Made by a program: the position numbers and the translations under genes. A model generated the notes under the pieces. The model searched no databases. It saw nothing but the letters and a program-made list of their open reading frames with translations, and was not told the DNA's origin. From Tomocerus qinae (taxonomy: Eukaryota; Arthropoda; Collembola; Entomobryomorpha; Tomoceridae), in NCBI GenBank assembly GCA_020055645.1, contig CM034546.1:15066001-15130000 (forward strand): a stretch of 64,000 bases of DNA, in the 5' to 3' direction. How positions within the stretch are numbered: position 1 is the first letter of the stretch; each line of letters begins with the position of its first letter. Of this stretch, positions 1 to 11,322 are shown one piece after another.

Positions 1-2880
1 AGGGGGTGAAAAAAGAAACTATGGATTTACTAACAAAATATGGACAGGGGTGTTATAAAATTATCCTTCAAGAAACATTAGCACAACTAATTTAGTTTCC
101 CGCTAACTTATTTTGAAGAATAGTTCGAATAGACTTCATTTGATACTCTTCATACCCGCGTTTACTACTTGATTTATCCATTTCAATATCTTTTTTAGAT
201 GGTAGTACAATTTTTGATGACTTGTAGATTTAGAAATGTTTCTGGTCCTACACCAAACACCAACTGGGAAAGTGTGAGAAGAAACTTTCTATTTAAATAA
301 ACTTAAGTTGAAATAGCAAAATGTCATTATGCCTTAAATTATTCTTATACAATTATTTTACAATTATGAAACATGAAAAAATCTCATTTCAGAGTCTGTG
401 TGAGTGTATTTAGTTCACATTAAATGTCCTAAGGTAAAGTAGTCTCTGGAGGTAATAATTACGATAATTACACCCTACGAATGATGTTGTGATTAAAGGA
501 AAATGTAGATCCCGCCAGATTGACTTTCCAGACTTTATTCTCTAACAGTCGGAGGCATGAAATAGTATACATATAGTAAACTATAACACCGTTACCTTTT
601 GTTACAGTACAGAGCAGAATACCTACTCATATTACTTTCATAATTGCCATCGTACACTCTCATCTTACACCTCTATTACTCAACTGTTATCACCAAAACT
701 GTTACTGTTATTTTAACTTTACTTTTAACTTTTCAACTGTTATTTTATGTTGTTTTATTCGACTTATAATTTGTCAAAATTTCACTGGTAGACATTACAT
801 TTTTCTACTGAACACTCCGTGTTAGTATCTATTGCATTACTATTGTCTTGACCAAAAGAATTTCGTGTACACATTATTTTAAATTCGATTCGAAATTTAT
901 TGGTTACTTTTAGTACAGTGCAAAACGCAATCAGCATTAAACCTCTAACCTTATCTTCGATATTGTTCTTATTGAGTGAGTGATAATTTGGATTCCCTAA
1001 AGGTAACATATTGTTTCATTGTTTTTACTGATTATTAATACTAGCGTTAAAATATAAGTATCATATAAATATTATAGTATATTAGTGTATGTACTTCTTA
1101 GTAAATCCATCTTGCCTTGAAGCTTTAGCATCACTCTGCGAGCGTTCACTAATCTTATTATACTCATTCATTCAAACGCGGTCGAAAATGGCATATTCCA
1201 AGGCGGGCCAAATTTCTATAGTGACACTTGTTTTGGTTATAGACAGGTGGAGAAAGGACCTTTATATCAGTGGACAAACTCTGGGACAAAAATATGAATT
1301 TTTGTCCCACCAGTCCCGCCCCAGCTTAGATTCCTTGTATGCGTATTTCTCATATTGACAGGCGTCTATTGCCCATTGCTGGAATTAGCGATGGTTAGGC
1401 GGTGTGCTGTCAAGTGTTACACAAATTAAAAAGGTAGCCCTTCTGCTACAGTATTTTATTTTCCGAGCGTACAGGAAGAATGTATGATTGGATTTACTTT
1501 ATTAATTCGACTTTGCGGTGACTCCCGGCTAAAACATTTTTTCGTGGAACTTCGTCAGTCAAATATATTCTAGGCTTTTCAAATAATGGATTCGCATTTA
1601 TAATTTAAAAGTGCCTATTTCAGATTGAACTTCCTCAAGAAGTTCACTGAGCTTAATCTCTGAGGTTGGCATGGGGTCAGGTCATTGAGTTTGGAGGAAG
1701 CGAGAGTTAAATTGAGGATCATGATCATTAAGGACTACTTCCCTCTTAACCCTTTGAACACAGCTTCGCAACGGGCCGTTCACATAGTTGGTCAATCTAT
1801 GAATGAAGCCGCTGCAACGCAAGGTTGGCGTATTTAGGATGTAATGCGGAATTAACCAGGAATGAGAATTTGGTGGTTTGGGGCAAGGAGATATGAGATA
1901 ATATGAGCTGATGATTGTTACTTATGAATAAACCCTCAACTTTCTCGGCAATGCATTATGAGTAGGGAAATCTCCCTGCGATGAGATAAGCGTTTTGGAT
2001 AAGCGTACAGAAGCGTGTAGTAGCTTATTCGAACAACCGCAAAAAGTACTAGGGCACTTGACAGCCCTTTTTTCCGATTTAAAATTAGAAATAGGAAAAA
2101 AGACACCATATTTCGCAGCTCAATGTAAATTCGTACTCAATTTTTTTATTTTCAAAAAAAGATTAAAAATACTTAAACATTTTTTTTCAAAATTCCGGCC
2201 TTCAGGTGCCCTAGGCAAAAACTGGAACTTTCAGAATATAACTGTTTCAAAGCTATAAGTTGACCCTGTGACCTGTTCTCATCGCAGGCAAAAGGGGGAA
2301 GCCCCTCTTTAGCAACTTCCCATTTAGCTGAGGCTAGAGTATGGACTCCGGTTGAAAATCTTTGATAACCAACGACTAAAATGACTGACCGGTTGAAATG
2401 TAGATTGAGTAGATTAATAGTGTCGATTTCACAATTGGTACCAGCTGGGACGACCTATCCCAGAGTTAATCATTTCAATGGCACAATAGAGTCCTTTCTT
2501 CACCTGTGTATTTACGATAAATATATTGCTATAGAAATTAAGCCCACCTTGGCAGACTCCCCATATCTCTTGCTGATTTCCCTTTGTTACTTTCACATTT
2601 AGGAATTATTTTCGCATGTTTCAACAAAAACCAGTAGTAACAAAATTTGCAGACATAAGATTATGTTATATATCGTGCTGTAAAAACAGCACTACACACC
2701 TTCACATCTATGATTGCACTAGCAAATAATGATTCCAATGAGAACGAGTCCATACCTAATGAGTTCAATAAATAAAATTGAAACTAATTTAGAAGTATAT
2801 AGAAAGTGAAATCTATGTGTTAACTTCTTCTATACATCTAATCAATACTTTACTTTCACCATCCCTAGATGCCGAGATAC
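1..2880. other. intergenic, no gene recognised
   Basis: AT-rich sequence with only short chance open frames (the longest are under 90 codons and show no recognisable motif). The part from about 1620 to 2340 is slightly richer in GC and may be an old repeat, but I see no terminal repeats, tail or coding signal in it. Confidence 0.5.
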
Positions 2881-2932
2881 TGAGCAATTATCGACAATTC
2901 ACTAATTTTAGCTATATCCGCTGGCTCCGCCA

Positions 2933-3578
2933 GTGTGGAAGCCGAACCGCCCGCGCGGCGTTCCTAGTCGACCTCTTCGTCAACTCAACGCTCGTGCCCG
3001 AACACCATCTCCTCCCCCACCATCCCCATTTATTCAAGCGTTGCTAGCCCATCTTGAAGAGGTAGAGCTTCAATATCGAGAAGAGCAAAGAGAGCGGCGG
3101 AATCGGCAGCAGCAACAGCTGCAACAACAACAACAACAACCCTCCGGAACAGAGGCCCTCGAGGAGATCCCCATCATCGACACCCGACAAGGTTTTTATC
3201 CTTATCACCACCCTCACCAGTCTTTACCCTACCCGCAACTTCTCCCCCCCCCCCCATCTCCCCCACCAAGTCCATCTTCGGCCAGCAATTCTATACATCC
3301 GCAACAAACACTCGACCTGTTTTATTTTTAAATGATGGATCACTCACCATCTACAGAGCCACCATCACCTGTACCATCCCCAATACAATTGGAGTCTACT
3401 GAACAGGTAATATTTTCAAATAATTATAGTATAATTTATAGTCTTACACATTTCTTTGTTTTAGTCTTTAGAATGTTCACTCTGCAACCTGCCGGCGGTA
3501 CAATCGCCGGCAAGATCTAGATTACCACTTTCAGTTTTTCCATGGGGACTATTTCCAGGGAGGTGGAGGTGGGAATAG
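2933..3578 (+). other. low-complexity Gln/Pro-rich open frame, possible gene relic
   Basis: An open frame of 132 codons from 2933 is far richer in GC than its surroundings. It encodes a basic stretch, a charged helix-like segment, a run of glutamines and then proline-rich sequence ending in a stop at 3329-3331. The same frame reopens at once with two ATG codons at 3332. That second frame reads 25 codons to a plausible donor (CAG/GTAATA, intron 3407-3464 ending TTTTAG) and continues in phase for 37 codons with one CxxC pair. This could be the eroded front part of the neighbouring polymerase-bearing element or an unrelated gene relic. I recognise no family, and low-complexity sequence can stay open by chance. 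Confidence 0.25.
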
Positions 3579-3584
3579 TCAGAG

Positions 3585-4378
3585 CGAAATTGAAACGATG
3601 ATTATAAAATTAATTATGAATCCCATTTATGGTAAATTATCCGAGCAATTATTTAAACGAAAGAATGGACATGTGTGTACAAACTCGAGACAGATTAGTA
3701 GGCTTCTTAGCCGTCCCAACTTTGAAAGTTTTTCCATCATTAATGATGGGGTATCTATCGTTTTATCAAAAAAGCAAATCATAAAGCTCACAAAGCCGCA
3801 ATTCTTGGCAACAGCCATGCAAAAGAAATCATGTATTCATGGTTCTATGATTATGTTATGCCAATGTTTGATGGAAAAATAGAAGTTGGGATGTCAGACA
3901 CGGATAGCGCCTTGTTTCTAGTATACTCTGATACAAATCCTTTCGAAACGATGAGTCGGTACCCCCATGTCTTTGATTTTAGTAATTTTTCCAGAGAGAA
4001 TACTTACTACTCTTAAAAAATCGTAAAACGGGCTGTTTCCGATCTGAACTAGGAGACGAGGTAATTAAAGAATGTTTTGCGATTCGTGCAAAAAATTATT
4101 CAATTTTAACTTAGAATGGAAGAGAAATAAAGAAAGCCAAGGGGGTACCGAAGTCAGTCATTCAAAATCAGTTGAGACAAGAACATTACAAAAATATTCT
4201 CCTTAACAACACATTGACCAGACACACATCTGCGTCATTAAGACAGACAAATCATACTATTCATGAGATTGAACAAAATAAGATCTCCCTGCACAACGTT
4301 GACTCGAAGCGTTATCAGATAAATTCAATAAAGTCTGTACCCTATGGATACATACCCCTCCAACGACGAATTTGACTA
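3585..4378 (+). pseudogene. polB: decayed family B DNA polymerase, C-terminal part (Polinton/adintovirus-like)
   Basis: Three short frames together show landmarks of a protein-primed-type family B DNA polymerase. Near 3610-3640 there is a lysine followed four residues later by Asn-Pro-x-Tyr-Gly, as in the Kx3NSxYG motif. Near 3896-3914 there is an S-D-T-D-S core, matching the catalytic DTDS motif C. At 4045-4370 there is a C-terminal region with a KAKG segment and an Asp-x-Lys-Arg-Tyr ending typical of polymerases from Polintons, adintoviruses and relatives. The frame shifts at least once between about 3810 and 3840, and further stops occur near 4014 and after 4110, so it cannot be expressed. 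The exonuclease and N-terminal parts are not recognisable upstream. Family assignment is by motif only; a bidnavirus-like or linear-plasmid-like polymerase is the alternative. Confidence 0.6.
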
Positions 4379-4540
4379 ATAGAGTATGGATATCTTCGCC
4401 TGGTGATGGTAATTAATAAAATATTTTTAAAAAAACTTACCATCCGATCCGATACAAGAAAAGCTTCTTCTTCAAGTCCATGGTGAGTGCTAATTAATTA
4501 GCGTCCGGTTACTTATGATGTGATTGCTGTGCGTGACTGA

Positions 4541-4564
4541 ATGAGTGAGTGAGTGAGTGAGTGA
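4541..4564. repeat. (GAGT)n microsatellite
   Basis: About six perfect GAGT units directly precede the group of hairpins at 4571-4721. Confidence 0.85.
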
Positions 4565-4570
4565 CAGGTC

Positions 4571-4721
4571 GCATGTGCTTTAGTGTACTAAGCACATGCA
4601 TGAATCTAAATTCGCGGGTCTCTGCTCACTATGTATAGTAGCAGAGCACCCCAGGTGCGATCGATGGATTTCGTCTCAGGTGAAATAATCCATACGGGCT
4701 GTCCATATGGGTAGCCCGTAT
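4571..4721. repeat. cluster of three hairpins
   Basis: Three successive inverted repeats lie within 151 bp: 4571-4599 (10-bp perfect stem, 9-nt loop), 4620-4646 (7-bp stem) and 4692-4721 (9-bp perfect stem, 12-nt loop). The last stem is followed after 15 nt by CTAG at 4737-4740, and the first by CTAA. Terminal hairpin plus CTRR resembles a Helitron 3' end, but no matching TC-start 5' end or helicase was found, so that reading is tentative. Confidence 0.5.
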
Positions 4722-5229
4722 TTCTACTACTTCAATCTAGTTTGGATTACTTAATGATGCACTGCCCTACAATAACAACATTATTTTCAACGCTCTCTAA
4801 AAATGGAGACCAAATGGACACTAGAGTTATTGTAGCTCTATGTATACTAGCATTCAATAGAAATTCGAGAAGTAATACGTTGCAGCGAATTTTGGCTTTT
4901 GACCTCTGGAGAGGAGGATTGAAGAAAGAGGTTTTTTCAATTATTATATTAATTATTAATAATTAGTAAATTAAAACATAAAAGATTTTAATTAGCATCT
5001 TTTTGGCCAATGGAGTTCATGAATCACTTGGGGCTGTCTTAGTACAGACTCTGCTTTGAGACTAGCTTCGGTTTTCGCTAATGAATGCTCAGAAAGTGTG
5101 AAGCAATGGAAAATTGTTAAGCATTTTACCGTAATTCTCTCTTAACACTTTATTTGCTTTAAGTAAGCTCTAAGTAAGGCAGAGGTTGAAAAATGAGATA
5201 GAAGTAGGGAAAAATATTGTACTGATCAA

Positions 5230-5480
5230 TCCATTTTACTTTTCTCCACACTACTCTCCCTTCAGTACTTTCACTTTCACAACTCTTCTCCTATTCTCAT
5301 TCTCTCCATCTACCACAACCTAATTTCTCTCTTCCACAATCCTCCATCTTCTCCATCTATCACAACGCTTACTCCTCTCTATCTACCACAATTTCCTCTC
5401 CGTCGCCAACATCCTTGCTATAACCTCAAATTTTTACAATTTTTTTTCCTCCACTTCACTCCACCTCCTCAACCACTGAC
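5230..5480 (+). repeat. 250-bp polypyrimidine-rich tract
   Basis: The plus strand is very strongly biased to C and T (recurring TCTCC, CTTCC, CCATCT and CACAA words) with few purines, unlike the flanks. It lies just before the DUF6589-like relic. There is no fixed repeat period. It may be a purine/pyrimidine triplex-forming tract or a decayed simple repeat. Confidence 0.6.
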
Positions 5481-5520
5481 TTTAATTTAGGTTAGTTGTA
5501 ACCAATGTTTTAATTTTATT

Positions 5521-6890
5521 AAAGGATTTTGAGAAATCCTTTGGGGAGAACATACAAGCACAATTAGTCCAGAGACTCCCTGTTAACCGGGCATTAGAAT
5601 ATGGTGATGACAACAATCCTGATCTGCAGCTTCCTCCACGCAGGTAATGAATGGAACTGTAGGGTATGCTCTAAAAAGGATACCATTGCCCGACGCTGAT
5701 TTTGAAAATAAAGTTTCAGGCAATCCCTTGACAATAGGCAAAGAGACATTTTATTTACAAGAGTTGGAGTTAGATTTGTTAATTAATGAAAGAGTTTTGG
5801 CATTTGAAGAACTGGCAGTAACACATATTAAATATGTTGTTGTTTAGAAGCGAGAATGTAAGGAAAGTTAATCATTTTAACAACTGAAGATGAAAGCATT
5901 GGACACATAGAGGAGAACGAAGTTACAGTTGTGGGGACAAGTAGAATACTGGATATACTTAACGAGTACACTCCTGATGTAAAAGGAAAGAAAATTCCTG
6001 TCGTTGTTCATGACGATGCTTTAACAGTAGAAAGGATCTTTAGCGCACGGCAAATCAGAGCATACAGTATTGACGAGAGCAGTAAATTAAACAATATTTA
6101 CCCTTGCAATGGCGATTGGCATTTGAGAGCTAAAACCAGTGAGAAGGGCAACAATACTTTTCATTTGCATCCAAGGCTAAGTACATCTGTTGGATCTTTG
6201 ACTAACATCAAAATAAAAATCTTGGGTATAAAAATGCAGGAATGGCAAAGCCTGATTTTGCTCGTGATGCATCGCCTTCGAACACTAATGAACATGCTAA
6301 ACATAAATGGTGTTGATGACATACCACCTAACGCTCCTCCTCATAGTAACGCACAACACGAGAAACAGCAGTTAAGGAAGCACAATTTGTAGATCTTTAT
6401 GAGTTGTTTGATTATCTAAATAAAACAATCAACTATTGCATATGCTCTACAACCGATTTGGTACCACATTTGCAAAAATTTAATAATGAAATTTGCAGAA
6501 ATGGAAGGTACTTTCACCTTTCATGTGTTGCTGGAGGATTTGGAGAAAGTAGGACTGGTTTAAAAAGTAAGTGGTATTGCAGTGATGTTTGTGCAGATAG
6601 AGTCCTGCAATATACATAAAGCTTTGCTATTTGATGTTATGGGTCAATTTTTGCGACGAGAGGCAATAAGAGAAAACGACGGACAGTATCTCAAATTTGC
6701 TTTGGAAAGAGGACTTGTACACATTCTTCAATGAAGGGAATCATATTTACACGAAGCATGCTCATGATTTTATTTTAATTGAAAAGCAATGTGTTCCAGA
6801 AAATGTCGCTCACGATATGGTTTATAATCGAACTTTAAATACAATCGGTGGATTTAAAAACAACATTGAATCAGACGAGGGACGTTAAAA
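5521..6890 (+). pseudogene. decayed DUF6589-like protein of a mobile element
   Basis: Reading across frames recovers blocks in the order known for DUF6589 proteins. At 5521-5845 is an N-terminal part. At 5931-6130 is a core with H-D-D-x-L-T-V-E-R, corresponding to the GDQLTVER block, followed by N-G-D-W-H, corresponding to the (E/G)DWH block. At 6620-6880 is a C-terminal block with P-E-N-V-A-H-D-M, N-R-T-L-N-x-x-G-G and N-I-E-S-D, matching the 'NRxVNxxGxxxxNIxxD' signature. A PHD-like finger is embedded between core and C-terminal blocks. Stops and frameshifts (for example near 5847, 6392 and 6720) show that it is dead. DUF6589 genes are typically repetitive and element-like in invertebrates and fungi; their enzymatic activity is not established. 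The helicase relic directly downstream may belong to the same element. Confidence 0.55.
6390..6619 (+). pseudogene. PHD-like zinc finger embedded in the DUF6589-like relic
   Basis: Within a 71-codon frame the pattern Y-C-x-C, then C, then F-H-x-x-C, then W-Y-C-x-x-x-C follows the order of a PHD finger: Cys pairs, a His-x-x-Cys after an aromatic residue, and a W-Y-C just before the last Cys. In PHD fingers this fold reads histone tails. Here it sits between two DUF6589-like blocks, so it is either an insertion domain of the same protein or a relic of an adjacent exon. Confidence 0.5.
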
Positions 6891-7400
6891 CACAGCTACG
6901 TGAAATGCCAAGCGATGTAGCTGATGTGTCCATTAATCGGAGAAGTCTATCTTATCAACCAGCCAAACTAATTCATGAAATATTTAGAGAAACATTGCAC
7001 ATTTCACAGAAAAAGCCTAAAGCTTACAGTATTGATTACTCCAAGCGGACAGTTCTGTTTATTAAAACTTTTAAATCTGCCTCTCTGTTGAAAGCAACAA
7101 CCGACAAATATGGGAAAAGTCGGTATTATTCAGGAACTATTTTCCATTCGTTAAAAGTAGCACTAAGTTTGAGAAAAAGATGGAAGAACTTAGTGAAGCA
7201 AAGAAGCATGGAAACGGATATTTTTAACCATTTTGACAATGATGCACAACTGCCACAATTTACTATCTCTGCGCCAAACATTTTGCCTATTGCATTCAAT
7301 TGGGAAAGATCATTTGAAAAAATTAACGAACCAGCGCTAATTACACAGCTTTGCACTCTATTTCCAAAAGTATTTCTTCCAGATGACGTACAGTAAGAAA
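6891..7400 (+). pseudogene. unrecognised coding segment between DUF6589-like and helicase relics
   Basis: A frame stays open for 182 codons from 6848 to 7396, with a basic, hydrophobic-patterned composition unlike random AT-rich frames. It overlaps the end of the DUF6589-like block and stops just before the Walker A remnant of the helicase. It is probably part of the same protein or element (a linker or N-terminal helicase region), but I recognise no domain. Confidence 0.35.
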
Positions 7401-7424
7401 TTATTGACGTTATTATGTTGTTTG

Positions 7425-8611
7425 TGCCCGTCCTTGTAACTATGGTAAATCAAACATTTTTGTTATTGCCACTATTTTTAAGTATCTGGTTAGTCAACCG
7501 AACCTAACTGCCGTGTCGGTTTGTGTTATCCCACTAGAGTCCAGCAACTGAATGATTTTGGATTGCAGGGAATGTTCCTTAGAAAATTTAGAGTCAGTTG
7601 AATCAGCTATAAATGAGGCAGAAGCCTGGAACTACTCTGCCCACAACGCAAAAAATGTGTTCTTTGTATTCTGCAGTCCGGAATTTTTAAATACTCGTGA
7701 AATGCAGGAGAGTATGAGAGTGTGGAACATAAATATTCTCATTGTTGATGAATGTCATTTAGTACTGGAGTGGGGTCAGGAGTTTAGAACGGATTTCCAA
7801 ATGATTGAATTGTCGAGATGTTTAATACCACCGACGAAGTGGTTGCCAATTTGCGCGACCATTTAGCATTAAGAGAGAATTTTACTGTGTATTTTGCTGG
7901 CCCTGATCGTCCTAATATTTATTTGGCACGTCGCCTTGGGGTCTTAAAAAATTTTTTCAAGTACTTGGTCGACTCTATTAAAGCACATGGAGTCAATTTT
8001 AGAAAAAAAATAATTTACGTATACAGCTTTGTCGAACAGTGGGATGTGGAAAAGACATTACTGTCAAAATTAAGAGGCTATGCATACGCAGGAAACACAA
8101 AAGATATTAATTCATGCCTAATTGCTTCCTATTCCGCTGGGCATAGCGTAGAAACTAAAATGCTATACAAGAAAGTTTTAGGTTGCCCACCTCTCCAATT
8201 AGACTCTTGATTTCCACAGTAGCTTTCGGGTTAGGTATCAACATACCTGATATAGAATGCGTAATGGATTTGCACACCAATTTTTACAACGAAGTAAGCC
8301 AGTTCTGGCAAGAGGTAGGACGAGCTGGCCGAAATGGTAAACCGGCATTATCATTATCGTTTGGAAATGAAATGAACGAATGCTATCGCCAGAAAGTTGT
8401 TAACCGTTTTACTATTACAGAAAAAAATTTCTCGTCCACCTTTTTGCCTTTAAACACGAACAGAGGAATGTCCAAAGTTCTGAAGGTAAATGCCATGTAT
8501 GCTTTTGTGCCTTGTCAGTTTGTTGCCACTTTTGTGCTAAACAACTTTGCACATGTACTGGTAATTCTGATTTGTGAAACAATTTTTTCCAACTTGGGAT
8601 TTGTCCACTAA
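7425..8611 (+). pseudogene. decayed RecQ-type (SF2) helicase
   Basis: Motifs of a RecQ-family helicase are spread over three frames in the right order. A Walker A remnant G-K-S lies at about 7444-7452. The DEAH-type box reads D-E-C-H at about 7747-7758 with the typical 'xWGxxFR' motif just after it. Motif V reads S-T-x-A-F-G-x-G-I-N near 8214-8243. Motif VI reads Q-E-V-G-R-A-G-R-N-G near 8307-8336. Frame changes near 7530, 7820 and 8200 and missing intervening blocks show that it is a pseudogene. RecQ enzymes unwind DNA 3' to 5'. Directly following a DUF6589-like relic on the same strand, it is more likely a mobile-element helicase than the host's own RecQ gene. Confidence 0.65.
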
Positions 8612-8807
8612 AACGCAAAAGAAAACAACGCAAGTAGGTTGTGAAATAATGAATTTTCCTGAAGGTTGCAATTCATGGAGATGTAACAAGTAACAAGTTT
8701 TCAGTTACAATAATTTAGAATCTACACGCTAATCATATATATATATATAGATGATATTTAATGATATCATTTCAACTTAGGCGAATAACTCCAAAAGTTG
8801 TAATTAG

Positions 8808-8915
8808 AATCATAATAAAAGATGCACCGATGCATCAGCATTCTTAAAAAGTCCATAATAGAGATTTGGTGCATCGGTACAATTCCTGCATCGGTGCGAC
8901 CCTAATCATAATAAA
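8808..8915. mobile_element. 84-bp MITE with direct 12-bp flanks
   Basis: The element spans 8820-8903. Its ends share the inverted block CACCGATGCA (left AGATG- and right AGGGTCG- before the block). Identical 12-bp sequences AATCATAATAAA flank it at 8808-8819 and 8904-8915. The GCACCGATGCA type of terminus and an 8-bp or slightly longer duplication resemble short non-autonomous hAT elements. Confidence 0.75.
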
Positions 8916-9091
8916 CTACAGAAGTAACCAAAAATAGATTTTACAATAAATATGTTTACCTTCGTTGCAGGTACAATGCTTTAAGCATTTTTATGCGTTT
9001 AAATTACAATTATCTAAATGACACCCAAAATATTAATTTTATATATCGGGCTTATTATACAATACTAACAGGAGAACACAATTCAACATGA

Positions 9092-9728
9092 AACAGTAAC
9101 AGGGCATGAAAAAGGCAGGGTTTTTCCTAGGAAAAACCCAAAAACCCGCCTTTTTGGGTTTTTGCTGGGTTTTTGGGTTTTTGCAGTAGCATCCGCCATC
9201 TACTGTGGTTCACTGGACTTCTACTATCATTGTTCCACATTCAAACTTAAAATAATATTTATTTTCATTCTTTATTTGGGTGATCTGGAAGAAGACTTTT
9301 ATTATAATGGAAGTGAATTTGTCGATTCGATTAGTAGGAATTTGACGGTAAACTCAAAAGTATACTGATCAAATAATTGGCTGGCAAGTTATTAAGTATA
9401 GTTATTAGGTATGGAGGCGACTTGATATAGTCCAACTTGAAAACTATAATATTATTGAAAATATTCCACTTTTAGCATTTACTTATTAACATTGACAAAT
9501 AAATACTTGTATCATTTGCCTATTACGTTGCTTAAGGGATTAAAATAATGGATAATTTAAACTAAAGTTCTTGTATTCTGCTCTAATCCTTGGGGTTTCA
9601 CATCGCCCCATTTCATAGCAAAAACCCAAAAACCCGGGTTTTTGCTAATTTTGCTACCCAAAAACCCAACCAAAAACCCAATTACCCAAAAACCTGGGTT
9701 TTTGGGTTTTTCATGCCCTGAACAGTAA
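9092..9728. mobile_element. hAT-like non-autonomous element, 621 bp, with 8-bp TSD
   Basis: The element runs from 9100 to 9720. It begins CAGGGCATGAAAAA and ends with the matching TTTTTCATGCCCTG. It is flanked by the perfect 8-bp duplication AACAGTAA (9092-9099 and 9721-9728). Both termini are followed inwards by many copies of AAAACCC and GGGTTTTT on alternating strands, which give long imperfect fold-back ends. CA(G)GG starts with 8-bp TSDs are the hAT hallmark. No transposase is encoded inside; the 68-codon frame at 9162 is chance. Confidence 0.85.
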
Positions 9729-11322
9729 CCCAAAATGTCCCTTTTTTCTGATGCTAATTAATAATGGCAGACAAATACATACTTGTGTGTTCATTTTGTA
9801 CTGTATTATTTACTTCGGATGTACTACAGATATACCCAAGGTGCTTTGAATGTCCCATGGCAGTGCCAGGGCCGTTTTAGCGTAGCCATTGGTACATTCA
9901 AACCACTTTGGGTATACCAAAATTGCGGTAGTAATGTACTGGTGTATGATGAAATAAATGGAGCACAATAAAAAATTTCGATTTGTCATTGGGAGCCCTT
10001 GAGTTTTTATTATTATAACCATATTTCCATATATTTATCTGTTTTGCATCATATTTTAGATTTTTAATACAAATGTTAATTCCTAGTTGCCAAAATACAA
10101 CGTCTTTTCATGGTAAAACTTGAACCGTTTTGTAATGGGCAATGCATTTTCCTGAAGACAACAAGAATATTATAGATTGCGATAACAAAACTATTATACA
10201 CAGCTTTCGAAAGTTATCGTGCTCACGGACGGACAGATAGGGTATTCCTATAAAACGGTATTTCACACCACTTTCCGGGGTTGCGACTAATTTTACCCAT
10301 GCCCAAACTTAGTCTTAATTTTGACGCCTACTTTATGTATAAAACATTTGAATTGGTTATCTAATTCTGGTCATAAACTATCGTGACTATGGACAGAGAG
10401 ATTGTACATTCCTATAAAGTGTTTCACACCACTTAATTATTATTAAATAAATTAAATTCGAGTCGAGTCGTTGTGTCGGTCGAGGTAAGTACGTTTGTTG
10501 TTTCTCTCCACCTGAACCTGAATTTTGGGTCCAAAATTTTCCCTTGAGAAGAGCTACCTGGACTGGTGATCGTCTATTCAAAAGGTCAGTGTCTTTCCAA
10601 AAAAATCGGGAAAAACAGGAATTTGGCATGCTTTGGATTGTGTGTAAAATGGCGTTGATACTGAAAACCAGACCGGAGGGGGACCGTCAAAACATGCAAA
10701 GGATATGCAAATCGAATGCAAATACGCTTATCAAAGACAGAGCCATAGTGAACGTGTCCGTTTTTCTCAATATACAGATTCCACACATCTTACTTTACCG
10801 CATAACAACCTTTCTTCTATAACACAAACGTACTTATTCATGTTATGTCTCGTACACCACCAACTTATTCTAAAACACAACGACTCGGCTCCCCCAACAT
10901 TAGTTTGGGCGAAGGTAAAATATATACTATATAGCGTAAGTTAATCTGGCCTAATACATACTGTAATTGCATTACAAGTATTTAAATTTAAAGTTTATTA
11001 AGCAAATGTTCTTCGAATAGATTGTAAGGTGAATGTTAGCTCCTGCTGCAACTTGCGCGGGTTGTCGGCTGCATTCCTTACTTAAAGATCTTTCCCTATG
11101 TTGTTCTTAAATTCGCTATCTGTATTATTGCTACTATGAATAGTTATACAATATACCAGTGATTATGAATTTGTCTTTAATCTATACTATCATTTTTGTA
11201 CTTATAGGTTGTAATTTCAGCTGAGTATTATAATATGTACTTGTATGTGTGATAATGTCAAGCTGCCTACGACTGTTCTGAAAATAAAACCAATACCAAT
11301 ACCAATAAATTCAGAATTACTT
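9729..11322. other. intergenic with local duplication, no gene
   Basis: No convincing coding sequence. A block near 10200-10270 and a second near 10380-10436 share wording (GGACAGA followed by ATTCCTATAAA and TTTCACACCACTT), so the stretch contains a diverged duplication of about 170 bp. The first block also contains CGAAAGTTATCGTG and CACGGACGGACAG, words shared with the repeat copies near 40.5 kb and 58 kb. Confidence 0.5.
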
